Shown here piece by piece: positions 9,698 through 18,020 of a stretch of DNA of 64,000 nucleotides. The notes below the pieces were generated by a model that worked only from the letters and a program-made list of their open reading frames with translations, had not been told where the DNA came from and did no database searches. The stretch is from Rhodococcoides kyotonense (GTDB lineage Bacteria > Actinomycetota > Actinomycetes > Mycobacteriales > Mycobacteriaceae): contig NZ_LVHI01000003.1 in the NCBI RefSeq assembly GCF_001645385.1, positions 62,001 through 126,000 of the forward strand, given 5' to 3'. The first letter of the stretch is position 1, and every line of letters begins with the position of its first letter. The translations under genes and the position numbers were made by a program.

Positions 9698-11493
9698 CCT
9701 CACACCCGGTCGGGTCGTCCCGGCAGGCGCAACTCCCGGATACCGGCTCGTTCCTGCAGGCTCCACTCCCCGATTTCGACGCCGTCGTACTCGCCGGCGG
9801 GTCGGCTCGGCGCATGGGAGGCATCGACAAACCCGGTCTCCGTGTCGGCGGGATGCCCCTCGTGCACAGGGCCGTCGAGGCCGTCGGAGACGCACGACGG
9901 ATCGTCGTCGTGGGTCCTCACCGCGACGATCTCGCCGACGACGTCCTCCAGACACGCGAGGAGCCTGTCCGCTCCGGACCCGTCGCAGCCATCGCCGCGG
10001 GGCTGCAAGCACTGTCGCGGTCCACGGCCGACATCGTCGTGGTCATCGCGGCCGACCTTCCGTTCGTCGACACCCGCGCCATCACCACTCTTGTTGCAGC
10101 CGTGGGTGATTCACCCGTCGTGTTCGCGACGGACGACGCCGGAAGGACACAGTATCTCTTCGGCGCGTGGGCACGTTCGACACTGACCCACAAGATGAAC
10201 GCACTCGAAGACGTTGCAGGACAGCCTGTTCGCTCCCTCCTCCCGGACGATTACCGCACCGTCGCCGTCCCCGGTACCGACGACTGCGATACACCGGACG
10301 ACGTGCGCCGAGCACGGGAACGCACCGCCCTCCACGCGTCGGGCATCGAGGCATCACGGGCGAGGATTCGAGAACGGTTGTCGCCCATTGCGGTACGCCA
10401 CGTACCTCCGGTGGAGGCCGAGGGAGGTGTCCTCGCCGACGCCCTCGTCGCTGCCGGTGCGCTCCCCCACGTCGACACGTCCGCGATGGACGGCTACGCG
10501 GTGGCAGGCCACGAGCCGTGGACGGTGCGAGGCGAGGTTGCCTTCGCGGGAACGTCGGATCTCGAAGACATGCACGACGGCGACGCCGTTCGCATCGCAA
10601 CCGGAGCGCGGGTTCCCGACGGCGCCACCGCCGTCGTGCGGGACGAGCACGTCGTCGTCGGCGACGACGGGCTCCTGCGTCGACGTCCCGACGCACCGGT
10701 GCGGAACGACGCACGCCGACGCGGTGAGGACTGGCGACCGGGGACCGAACTGGTCTCTGCGGGAACGACCGTCTCGGCCGCCGTGGTATCGGTCGCTCTC
10801 AGCGCCGAGGTGGGCAACCTGCCGGTTCGCGGGCCGGTTCGTGCCCGAACCGTGTTCAGCGGGAACGAGATCCGCGCCGAGGGTCCACTCGACCCCGGTC
10901 AGACCCGTGACAGCATCGGCCCGGTCCTTCCGCGCTACCTTCGTTCGTGCTGCGTCGACACGGCGGACTCCGTGCACCTCCACGACACACCTGCCGCGTT
11001 CGACGAACTACTCGCCGACGCGTCGGACGTGGACCTGCTGGTCGTCGTCGGCGCGACAGGCGGCGGCGCGGCGGATCAACTCAGGTCTGCGTTGAACCGG
11101 GCGTCAGCGGAGACCATCGTGAGCCGGGTCCCCATCCGCCCCGGCGGATCTCAGATCACGGCGGTCCTGCCGAACGGGGTCGTCGTGCTCGGGCTGCCCG
11201 GCAATCCATTGGCGGCCGTCAGCACCCTGATGATGACGGCACCCGCGATCGTCGACGCGTTGACCGGCAGGATACCCACCACGCCGTGGCTCGGCTTCCT
11301 CACCAACGCTGCCGACGTCGCGTCCGACAGTGCGCGCATCGTTCCCGTCTCGCGCGATGGGGTGGGATGGCGCGCGGACACCGCCGTGCGCACCGCACAC
11401 CTGCTTCACCTCGTGGGTCACGACGCGTTGGCGGTCGTCCCGCCGCATGTCAGCCCCGACGACCCCGTGGAGCTACTTCCGCTGTTTCGGTAG
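9694..11493 (+). CDS. MobA-MoeA fusion: molybdenum cofactor guanylyltransferase / molybdotransferase
   Basis: A bifunctional 599-residue protein joining two steps of molybdenum-cofactor synthesis. Residues about 28-210 are a MobA nucleotidyltransferase with LAGGSARRMGGIDKP (GTP loop) and IAADLPFVD. Residues about 225-599 are a MoeA molybdotransferase with DTSAMDGYAV, TGARVPDGATAVVRDEH, GATGGGAAD in place of the usual SGGVSVGD, and GLPGNPLAAVSTL. The order is unusual because MoeA acts before MobA. The start is the GTG forming GTGA with the thioesterase stop. The first 25 residues hold two copies of a short DNA repeat found again near 32.5 kb. The 3' end overlaps the convergent chelatase gene by 44 bp. 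Its product would supply bis-MGD for an assimilatory nitrate reductase, which is not in this window. Confidence 0.86.
   Translation: MTSHPVGSSRQAQLPDTGSFLQAPLPDFDAVVLAGGSARRMGGIDKPGLRVGGMPLVHRAVEAVGDARRIVVVGPHRDDLADDVLQTREEPVRSGPVAAIAAGLQALSRSTADIVVVIAADLPFVDTRAITTLVAAVGDSPVVFATDDAGRTQYLFGAWARSTLTHKMNALEDVAGQPVRSLLPDDYRTVAVPGTDDCDTPDDVRRARERTALHASGIEASRARIRERLSPIAVRHVPPVEAEGGVLADALVAAGALPHVDTSAMDGYAVAGHEPWTVRGEVAFAGTSDLEDMHDGDAVRIATGARVPDGATAVVRDEHVVVGDDGLLRRRPDAPVRNDARRRGEDWRPGTELVSAGTTVSAAVVSVALSAEVGNLPVRGPVRARTVFSGNEIRAEGPLDPGQTRDSIGPVLPRYLRSCCVDTADSVHLHDTPAAFDELLADASDVDLLVVVGATGGGAADQLRSALNRASAETIVSRVPIRPGGSQITAVLPNGVVVLGLPGNPLAAVSTLMMTAPAIVDALTGRIPTTPWLGFLTNAADVASDSARIVPVSRDGVGWRADTAVRTAHLLHLVGHDALAVVPPHVSPDDPVELLPLFR
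9716..9767 (+). repeat. Two copies of a dispersed 19-bp repeat, inside the MobA-MoeA leader
   Basis: One exact copy of CGTTCCTGCAGGCTCCACT lies at 9749-9767 and a diverged copy (CGTCCCGGCAGGCGCAACT) at 9716-9734, 33 bp apart. The exact copy is identical to the core of the tandem array at 32471-32597. Here it is translated in frame as part of the linker before the MobA domain. Confidence 0.85.
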
Positions 11494-12190
11494 GAATCGA
11501 ATCGTGGAGAACCGCTGCACCGGCACGGAATCGGTCGACGACGAGATCGACGATCCCAGCGTGGACGCCGAGCGGATCGGCGACGCCGTCGCTGCCCGCG
11601 TCGACGAGCCTGGAGTGGAACAGCCCGCGTGCCAGCAGGTACGACGCCACGAAGACTCTCCTGTGGCCGTCTCGACGGAGCTCGGCGACTACGTCGGGCA
11701 CCGCGGGCTGTGCGGTTGCGACGTACCCGATACGCACCGGCACCTGCGCGAGGTCGGCCAGCATCGCCGCCGCACGACGGTGGTCCCGTAGTGCTCGCTG
11801 GTCGGACGATCCCGCCGCGGCGAACACGATGGCGTCGCCGTCGTTCCAGCCCACTGCGCGCAGCCGCTCGAGCATGACCTGCGCGAACACCGGATCGGGA
11901 CCGAGTGCACGCGTGACCGTCACCCGCGAGTGCTCGCTGTCGGCAACCTCGCGGGGAACGTCGGTGTGCACGTGATAGCCGGAGGCCAGGAACGCAGGTA
12001 CCACGACAGCGGGAGCCGTGAGACCTCTCAGCACTTCGGACGGAGACGGACCGAGCACGTCGACGAACGCGACGCGCGTCTCGCCGACCTCGCGGCCGAC
12101 CGCGTCGGCCAGTTCGGCGACCATCTCGACGCCGCGGGGATTGCGGGTTCCGTGCGCGACCAGCACGAGCGTCGGGTTCTTCACGTTCAT
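11450..12190 (-). CDS. Sirohydrochlorin chelatase (CbiX/SirB family)
   Basis: A 246-residue class-II chelatase that inserts Fe2+ (or Co2+) into sirohydrochlorin, the last step of siroheme synthesis. The N-terminal LVAHGTRNPRG carries the metal-binding histidine, and PAFLASGYHVHTD carries the second histidine pair. The C-terminal half repeats the fold (YVATAQPAVPDVV, VASYLLARGLFHSRL), as in the long two-domain CbiX type. The ATG follows the stop of the uroporphyrinogen-III synthase gene directly (TAG then ATG), so it is the last gene of the narK-nirBD operon. Siroheme is the prosthetic group of NirB, which explains the linkage. The 3' end overlaps the convergent MobA-MoeA gene by 44 bp. Confidence 0.9.
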   Translation of the reverse strand: MNVKNPTLVLVAHGTRNPRGVEMVAELADAVGREVGETRVAFVDVLGPSPSEVLRGLTAPAVVVPAFLASGYHVHTDVPREVADSEHSRVTVTRALGPDPVFAQVMLERLRAVGWNDGDAIVFAAAGSSDQRALRDHRRAAAMLADLAQVPVRIGYVATAQPAVPDVVAELRRDGHRRVFVASYLLARGLFHSRLVDAGSDGVADPLGVHAGIVDLVVDRFRAGAAVLHDSIPTETAEVAPRGRRG

Positions 12191-13399
12191 CTAGTACTTG
12201 CTCCCCTCGGGAACTCGAATCGGTGGTGCGGAGGGGATGTGCGACCGGTCGTCGACGGCGACGTCGGCGGGATCGATCGCGAGGCGATATCCCCTCTTGA
12301 CCACGGTTTGAATGGTCTTCGGTGCGCCCAGTGACGACCGGAGCCGTGTCATCGCGGTCTCGACGGCGTGGGTGTCGTCGCCACCGCCGGGCAGCGACGC
12401 CAGCAGTTCGTCGCGGGACACGACCTGCCCCGGCCTACGGGCCAGTGTCTTCACCAGGGCCATCCCGGCGGGTGAGATCGAACGCACGACGCCGTCGACG
12501 ACGACGCATCGACCCCGGATGCTGATCGAATGACCGCCCGCCTGCATCGGCCGCGCACGCCGCGGGAGTTCCTCGGCGATATGTCTGGCCAGTGCACCCA
12601 GGCGAGCGCGCGCCGGCTGCGTCGTCGCCACCTTCAGATGTTCGAGCGGCGCCGCCGTCACCGGACCCACGCACACGGGCAGAACCCGGGTGCGCAGCGA
12701 GTGCAGCAGTGGTTCGAGCACACCGCTGACGTCCGCGCGCATCAGCAGCGACGCCACGGCAGGTGCACTCGTGAAGCTGACGGCGTCGAGATCGCCGACG
12801 AGCACCGCCTCGATCATCCGGTCCATCGGCGTGCCGTCGTCGGGGGCGGTCCACCGATACACCGGCACGGGCACGACGTCCGCGCCTGCGTCGCGCAGCG
12901 CCTCGCAGAAGTCCGGCACCGGTTCCCATTCGGTTGTCGCACCGTGCAATTGAACGGCGACACGTTTACCCGCGACTCCTTCGTCGAGAAGGTGTTCGAG
13001 CACCTCCGCCGACGACTCCGATGCGGGCGACCATTCCTCGCGGAGGTCGGCCGCACGGATGGCACCCTTGGCCTTCGGTCCGCGAGCCAACAGTCTCGAC
13101 GACGCGAGTGCCCGCCCCAGGCTTTCTGCCCTACCCCATCCGTCGGCGGCCTCGACCCATCCACGAAATCCGATTCCGGTCGTGGCGACGGTGATGTCCG
13201 GTGGCTCGGCGATGATGCTGTCGGTGACGCGTTCGAGTTCTGCGTCGTCGGCGAGCGGGATGATGCGGATCGCCGGAGCGTGCATCACCGATGCGCCTCG
13301 GCGCTCCAGCAACGTCGCGAACTCCTCGGCACGACGCGACGCGGTGACCCCGACGGCAAACCCTGCCAGAGGCGTAGCAGCCTCGGCGGCTTGGCTCAT
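12191..13399 (-). CDS. Uroporphyrinogen-III synthase with C-terminal winged-helix DNA-binding domain
   Basis: A 402-residue fusion. Residues about 10-270 form a HemD-type synthase (VGVTASRRAEEF, ITVATTGIGFRGW, DAVSFTSAPAV, PVCVGPVTAAPL), which closes hydroxymethylbilane to uroporphyrinogen III. Residues about 300-385 form an OmpR-type winged helix (SISPAGMALVKTLARRPGQ, AVETAMTRLRSSLG, VVKRGYRLAI). The same architecture is known for Rv0260c of M. tuberculosis, beside narK3 and a chelatase-like gene. It may make siroheme precursor, regulate the operon, or both; the DNA-binding role is inferred from fold only. The ATG overlaps the nirD stop as ATGA, with GGGGCG upstream. A receiver domain is absent, so control by phosphorylation is unlikely. 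Confidence 0.88.
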   Translation of the reverse strand: MSQAAEAATPLAGFAVGVTASRRAEEFATLLERRGASVMHAPAIRIIPLADDAELERVTDSIIAEPPDITVATTGIGFRGWVEAADGWGRAESLGRALASSRLLARGPKAKGAIRAADLREEWSPASESSAEVLEHLLDEGVAGKRVAVQLHGATTEWEPVPDFCEALRDAGADVVPVPVYRWTAPDDGTPMDRMIEAVLVGDLDAVSFTSAPAVASLLMRADVSGVLEPLLHSLRTRVLPVCVGPVTAAPLEHLKVATTQPARARLGALARHIAEELPRRARPMQAGGHSISIRGRCVVVDGVVRSISPAGMALVKTLARRPGQVVSRDELLASLPGGGDDTHAVETAMTRLRSSLGAPKTIQTVVKRGYRLAIDPADVAVDDRSHIPSAPPIRVPEGSKY

Positions 13400-13791
13400 G
13401 TCGTCGCGCCCCGCACGAAGATCACACCGTCGACCACCTTTGTCTCGAACGAGCCGAGGCCGACCGACTCGTCGTCGAGGCAACGGCCGTCGACGAGCGA
13501 GAACACCTGCTTGAGCAGCGGCGACGCCACGGTCGGCTCCCCTGCGCGGTCACCGACCAGGCCACGGGACATGACCGCGGCGCGGCCGAACGGATCGATG
13601 TTCCCGACGGCGTACACGTCACCTCCGGGGAGAACGAACAGTGCAGCCTGCACGCCTCCTCGCAGCAGCACCGCCACGCCTCGGCCGGGAACCAGGGTGT
13701 CGATCGCGGCCGCTGCCGTCCATTCGCGAGCGGCGTGCGTGCCGGCCGAGACGGCCCGGTCCGTGCTGGTTCGAGTATCGATGACAGTCAT
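13396..13791 (-). CDS. nirD: Nitrite reductase small subunit NirD
   Basis: Small subunit of assimilatory NAD(P)H-nitrite reductase, 131 residues. It has the Rieske-like beta fold (VAVLLRGGVQAALFVLPGGD, AVGNIDPFGRAAV, SPLLKQVFSLVDGRCLDD) but none of the Cys-His pairs that would hold a [2Fe-2S] cluster. This is normal for the NirD branch, whose members are structural or electron-path partners of NirB. It begins 79 nt after nirB ends and its stop overlaps the next gene as ATGA, so it is the third gene of a narK-nirB-nirD-hemD-like-cbiX operon. The reaction of the complex is six-electron reduction of nitrite to ammonium in the cytoplasm. Confidence 0.9.
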   Translation of the reverse strand: MTVIDTRTSTDRAVSAGTHAAREWTAAAAIDTLVPGRGVAVLLRGGVQAALFVLPGGDVYAVGNIDPFGRAAVMSRGLVGDRAGEPTVASPLLKQVFSLVDGRCLDDESVGLGSFETKVVDGVIFVRGATT

Positions 13792-13870
13792 TCGAGTACC
13801 TCCTGGTGCTATTGCACGTTGCCGATGTTTCTTCGTCGTTAAGCAGCCATTACTGCGGTGTGCACATGCG

Positions 13871-16366
13871 TCACGCGCCGACTCGGGGCATTCCCATCAA
13901 CACGGGAACCTTGCGCTGACCACTGTCGTCGAACGAAATGGTCTGGTCCGCCTCGTCGGGTGCGTTGACGAACGAGACGAACCGGCTCAGCTTCTCCTCG
14001 TCCTCGAGGACACCCGCCCACTCGTCCTTGTATCCCGCGACGTGGCGTTCCATGTCGGCCTCCAACTCGGCGCCGATTCCGAGGCTGTCCTCGACGACGA
14101 CCGCCTTCAGATGGTCGAGGCCACCGTCGAGGGATTCGAGCCACGGGGCGGTGCGCTGCAGTCGGTCCGCGGTGCGCACGTAGAACATGAGGTACCGATC
14201 GATGTAGCTGACGAGCGTCGCGTCGTCGAGGTTCGACGCCAACAGCTGCGCGTGCTTGGGCGACTGTCCACCGTTGCCACCGACGTACAGGTTCCAGCCG
14301 CCCTCGGTCGCGATGACGCCGACGTCCTTGCCCCGCGCCTCGGCACATTCGCGTGCGCAGCCGGACACACCGAACTTGATCTTGTGCGGGGAACGCAGTC
14401 CGCGGTAACGATTTTCCAGGTCGACGGCCATGCCGACCGAGTCCTGCACGCCGTAGCGGCACCAGCTCGACCCGACGCAACTCTTCACCGTCCGCAGCGA
14501 CTTGCCGTACGCCTGGCCGGATTCCATCCCCGCGTCGACGAGTCGTTTCCAGATCGCCGGAAGCTGTTCGACGCGTGCGCCGAACAGGTCGATCCGCTGA
14601 CCACCGGTGACCTTCGTGTACAGACCGAAATCGCGGGCGACCTCGCCGATGACGATGAGCTGTTCGGGCGTGCACTCGCCACCGGGCATGCGCGGCACCA
14701 CCGAGTAGGTCCCGTTCTTCTGAATGTTGGCGAGGAAGTGGTCGTTGGTGTCCTGCAGCGACGCCTGCTCCCCGTCGAGAATGTGGTCCGACGACGTCGA
14801 CGCGAGAATCGATGCGACGACGGGCTTGCAGATGTCGCAGCCGGTTCCCGTCCCGTACTTCGCGACGAGAGAGGAGAAGGTTCGCGTGTTCGTGGCACGG
14901 ACGATCTCGAACAGCTCGGCGCGCGACTGAGAGAAGTGCTCGCACATCGACTTCGACAACACGACGCCCGACGCCGCGAGCAGCTGCTTGATCGACGGGA
15001 GGCAGCCGCCGCACGTCGTGCCTGCCGTCGTGCAACTCTTGACCGAGGCGAGGTCGCAGGCGCCGCCCTCGATAGCACCGCAGATCGCACCCTTCGTCAC
15101 CCCGTTGCACGAGCAGATCTCGGCGTCGTCGGGCAGTGCACCGATGCCAACGGACTCGGCCGCGGGCGAGATCAGCGACCCGGGATCGCCCGGGAGTTCG
15201 CGTCCGACAAGCGGTCTCAGAAGTGAATATGCCGTCGCATCGCCGACGAGGATGCCGCCGAGCAGCGTCTTGGCGTCGTCGGACACGACGAGTTTCGCGT
15301 ACGTACCCTTCGGTGCGTCGCTGAACACGACTTCGAGCGCACCGGGCGTCGCGGCCATCGCGTCACCGAAGCTGGCGACGTCGACGCCCATGAGCTTGAG
15401 CTTGGTGGACATGTCGGCACCCGGGAATTCGGCTGCGCCCCCGAGCAACCGGTCGGCGACGACCTCGGCCGTCGAGTATCCGGGTGCGACGAGACCGTAG
15501 CATCGACCCTCGACGGCAGCGCACTCACCGATCGCGTAGACGTCGGGATCCGCTGTGCGGCAACCGGTGTCGACCATGATGCCGCCACGTGCGCCGACCT
15601 CGAGACCACAATCGCGTGCCAGCTGATCCTGAGGCCGCACACCTGCCGAGAACACCACGAGGGCGGCGTCGATGACCGTGCCGTCGGACAACTCCACCGA
15701 CAGTCCGGCGCTGTCGTTCTCGGCGATGGACGACGTACCGACTCCCGTGTGCACGTGCAGTCCGAGATCGGTGACGAGACGCGCCAGCAGTGCGCCGCCA
15801 CCCTCGTCGACCTGCAGCGGCATGAGCCGTGGTGCGAATTCGACGACGTGCGGCGTCATGCCCATCTTCTTCAGTGCATTCGCGGCTTCGAGCCCCAGGA
15901 GGCCGCCGCCCACGACGATGCCGACGGCTCCCGGCCCGGCAGCGTCGGCGCGAGCGCGAATGCGGTCGAGGTCGTCGAGCGTGCGGTAGACGAAGCACCC
16001 GTCCAGGTCGTGGCCGGAGATCGGCGGTACGAACGGGTAGGACCCCGTCGCGAAGACCAGGGCGTCGTAGTCGACGGTGTCGCCGAGCGACGTCGTCACG
16101 GTCTTCGCCGCACGGTCGATACTGTCGGCGCGCACTCCGAGCCGCATCTCTACGGCCGTGTCACCGAGATAGTCGTTGCCCGCGAGTGCAAGCTCCTTGT
16201 GGTCCCAGCTACCGACGTAGGACGACAGACCGACACGGTCGTAGGCCGGCAACGCCTCCTCGCACAGAACGGTGATCTTCCAGTCGGCGGCCTCGTCACG
16301 CGCACGCAGCGCTTCGACGAACCGGTGACCGACCATTCCGTGTCCAACAACCACCGCGTTCTTCAC
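13871..16366 (-). CDS. nirB: Nitrite reductase [NAD(P)H] large subunit NirB
   Basis: Catalytic subunit reducing nitrite to ammonia, 831 residues. The N-terminal flavoprotein part shows VVVGHGMVGHRF (FAD), FATGSYPFVPP and VGGGLLGLEAANAL (NAD(P)H). A BFD-like [2Fe-2S] region follows with CSCNGVTKG and CGGCLPS. The C-terminal siroheme/[4Fe-4S] domain has CVGSSWCRYG and GCARECAEARGKD, giving the C-x5-C and C-x3-C ligands. The start is the GTG at 16366, preceded by AAAGGA six bases upstream and matching the E. coli NirB N-terminus in length. An ATG at 16402 that overlaps the narK stop as ATGA would add 12 residues and is the alternative. Siroheme genes lie downstream in the same operon. Confidence 0.95.
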   Translation of the reverse strand: MKNAVVVGHGMVGHRFVEALRARDEAADWKITVLCEEALPAYDRVGLSSYVGSWDHKELALAGNDYLGDTAVEMRLGVRADSIDRAAKTVTTSLGDTVDYDALVFATGSYPFVPPISGHDLDGCFVYRTLDDLDRIRARADAAGPGAVGIVVGGGLLGLEAANALKKMGMTPHVVEFAPRLMPLQVDEGGGALLARLVTDLGLHVHTGVGTSSIAENDSAGLSVELSDGTVIDAALVVFSAGVRPQDQLARDCGLEVGARGGIMVDTGCRTADPDVYAIGECAAVEGRCYGLVAPGYSTAEVVADRLLGGAAEFPGADMSTKLKLMGVDVASFGDAMAATPGALEVVFSDAPKGTYAKLVVSDDAKTLLGGILVGDATAYSLLRPLVGRELPGDPGSLISPAAESVGIGALPDDAEICSCNGVTKGAICGAIEGGACDLASVKSCTTAGTTCGGCLPSIKQLLAASGVVLSKSMCEHFSQSRAELFEIVRATNTRTFSSLVAKYGTGTGCDICKPVVASILASTSSDHILDGEQASLQDTNDHFLANIQKNGTYSVVPRMPGGECTPEQLIVIGEVARDFGLYTKVTGGQRIDLFGARVEQLPAIWKRLVDAGMESGQAYGKSLRTVKSCVGSSWCRYGVQDSVGMAVDLENRYRGLRSPHKIKFGVSGCARECAEARGKDVGVIATEGGWNLYVGGNGGQSPKHAQLLASNLDDATLVSYIDRYLMFYVRTADRLQRTAPWLESLDGGLDHLKAVVVEDSLGIGAELEADMERHVAGYKDEWAGVLEDEEKLSRFVSFVNAPDEADQTISFDDSGQRKVPVLMGMPRVGA

Positions 16367-16398
16367 GAGAGGTCCTTTCGATGTGTCGAGTTCGAGAG

Positions 16399-17886
16399 TC
16401 ATACCGCTGCAGCCGAATTCGCGGGGCGCTTGCGCAGGTAGACCGCCCAGGTGACGCCGCAGCAAAGGACGTAGAAGGCCAGGAAGACCCAGAAGGCGGT
16501 CGTCGCCGATTTCGCCTCACCCGAGTACGACGCGCGGAGAACGAGATTGATACCGACACCGCCCAGAGCGCCGATGGCACCGGCGATTCCGATGAGCGCA
16601 CCGGACATCCTGCGGGACCAGTGCTGCTGCTCCTCGATCGTCGTCCCCTGCAGTTCGACCGACTTCGCAGCGAAGATGGCGGGGATCATCTTGTAGACCG
16701 AGCCGTTTCCGAGGCCGGACAGCAGGAACAGCAGGATGAATCCGACGACGAACAGCGCCATCATCGTTCCGCTCGCAGCGCCCGCGGTGTTGTCGTCCCA
16801 CGTACTCGCGGCGACGAGGATGCCGGTCGAGAAGACCATGGCGACGAACGTGTACAGCGTAATCTTCCCGCCGCCGATCTTGTCGGCAAGTTTGCCACCG
16901 AACGGACGCGAGATCGATCCGAGAAGCGGCCCGAGAAACGCGATCTGGGCTGCGTGCAGCGACGCCTGTGCCTGCTGCGCGGCCGTCGCGGGTGCGCCGT
17001 CGGTCAGCCCAGCCAGGAAGTTGATCTGCAGAACCTGACCGAACGCGAAGCTGAAGCCGATGAACGATCCGAACGTGCCGATGTAGAGGAACGCGATCCA
17101 CCACGAGTCGGAGAAGCGCAGCACGTCGATCATGGAGCGCCCGTTGGTCTTCTGGTTCTCCAGGTTGTCCATGAACAGAGCCGCGCCGACCGCGGCGATC
17201 GCGATGAACACGAGATAAACGGCACAGACGATCTCGGGCGCGGTGTTGCCGACGGTTGCGATGACGAGCAGACCGATCAACTGGATGACGGGTACGCCGA
17301 TGTTGCCACCGCCCGCGTTGAGGCCGAGCGCCCATCCCTTCTCACGCTGCGGGTAGAACGCGTTGATGTTGGTCATCGAGGATGCGAAGTTGCCGCCACC
17401 GAGTCCTGCGAACGCGGCGACGATCATGTACGTGGTGTACGACGCCGGATTCAGCATGAAGTACATCGTCAGCACCGTCGGGACGAGGAGCACGAGAGCG
17501 CTGAAGATCGTCCAGTTACGTCCGCCGAACTTGGCCGTCGCGAACGTGTAGGGAATGCGCAGAATGCCGCCGACGAGCGTCGGGACTGCGACCAGGAAGA
17601 ACTTGCCCGCCGCGTCGATGCCGTACACCGACACCGGCATGAACAGCACCATGACCGACCAGATGGACCAGATCGAGAAGCCGACGTGCTCGGCGACGAC
17701 CGACCAGATCAGATTCCGCTTCGCGATGTCCTTGCCGCCGGCCTCCCACGCCTCGATGTCCTCGGAGTTCCAGTAGCTGATGCGATGATTCTTCGACACC
17801 GGAACCGTGCCCGGTTTCGGCACTGCAGACGAAACAGCGTCGGCGGGGACAGTACCGGTTGGCAATGCCTCGGGGGTGCTTGTCAC
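16399..17886 (-). CDS. narK: Nitrate/nitrite transporter NarK (MFS)
   Basis: A 495-residue major facilitator protein with 12 predicted membrane helices. It carries the NarK-type glycine-rich signatures GLGGGNFASSMTNINAFYP and ALGLNAGGGNIGV in the first half and SGLGNGSVYKMIPAIF in the second, with a conserved arginine near RIPYTF. It imports nitrate or exports or imports nitrite at the plasma membrane and supplies NirBD, whose genes follow. The GTG at 17886 was chosen over the ATG at 17931 because AGGAGG lies five bases upstream. It heads the operon; a perfect inverted repeat at 17974-18003 lies about 90 bp before the start and may be an operator. About 45 polar residues precede the first helix, as in actinobacterial NarK. 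Confidence 0.92.
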   Translation of the reverse strand: MTSTPEALPTGTVPADAVSSAVPKPGTVPVSKNHRISYWNSEDIEAWEAGGKDIAKRNLIWSVVAEHVGFSIWSIWSVMVLFMPVSVYGIDAAGKFFLVAVPTLVGGILRIPYTFATAKFGGRNWTIFSALVLLVPTVLTMYFMLNPASYTTYMIVAAFAGLGGGNFASSMTNINAFYPQREKGWALGLNAGGGNIGVPVIQLIGLLVIATVGNTAPEIVCAVYLVFIAIAAVGAALFMDNLENQKTNGRSMIDVLRFSDSWWIAFLYIGTFGSFIGFSFAFGQVLQINFLAGLTDGAPATAAQQAQASLHAAQIAFLGPLLGSISRPFGGKLADKIGGGKITLYTFVAMVFSTGILVAASTWDDNTAGAASGTMMALFVVGFILLFLLSGLGNGSVYKMIPAIFAAKSVELQGTTIEEQQHWSRRMSGALIGIAGAIGALGGVGINLVLRASYSGEAKSATTAFWVFLAFYVLCCGVTWAVYLRKRPANSAAAV

Positions 17887-17973
17887 GTAGGCCTCCTGAT
17901 CGGGTGTGTGCACCGAATCTAGGAAAGCCATGTTGCGCGGGCGCTGCCCGCGATGACCTCGCGATTAACTTGG

Positions 17974-18003
17974 TCTCACGTTCGACAGAAGCCGAACGTG
18001 AGA
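17974..18003. promoter_or_regulatory. Perfect 11-bp inverted repeat upstream of narK
   Basis: TCTCACGTTCG and its exact complement CGAACGTGAGA flank an 8-nt centre. It lies between the stop of the upstream MFS gene (18021) and narK. There is no T-run on either side, so it may be a regulator site for the nar/nir operon or a weak terminator of the MFS gene. Confidence 0.5.
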
Positions 18004-18020
18004 TAGACCGCGACTTTCCG

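Noticed and set aside
13396..13791. NirD as a Rieske [2Fe-2S] protein
   Set aside because: The fold is Rieske-like but there are no Cys-x-His ligand pairs, as usual for NirD, so no cluster is assigned.
17887..17973. GlnR box in front of narK
   Set aside because: GTTAATCGCGAGGTCAT only loosely resembles the GTnAC-N6-GTnAC pattern. A matrix search would be needed; the resemblance is too weak to list.
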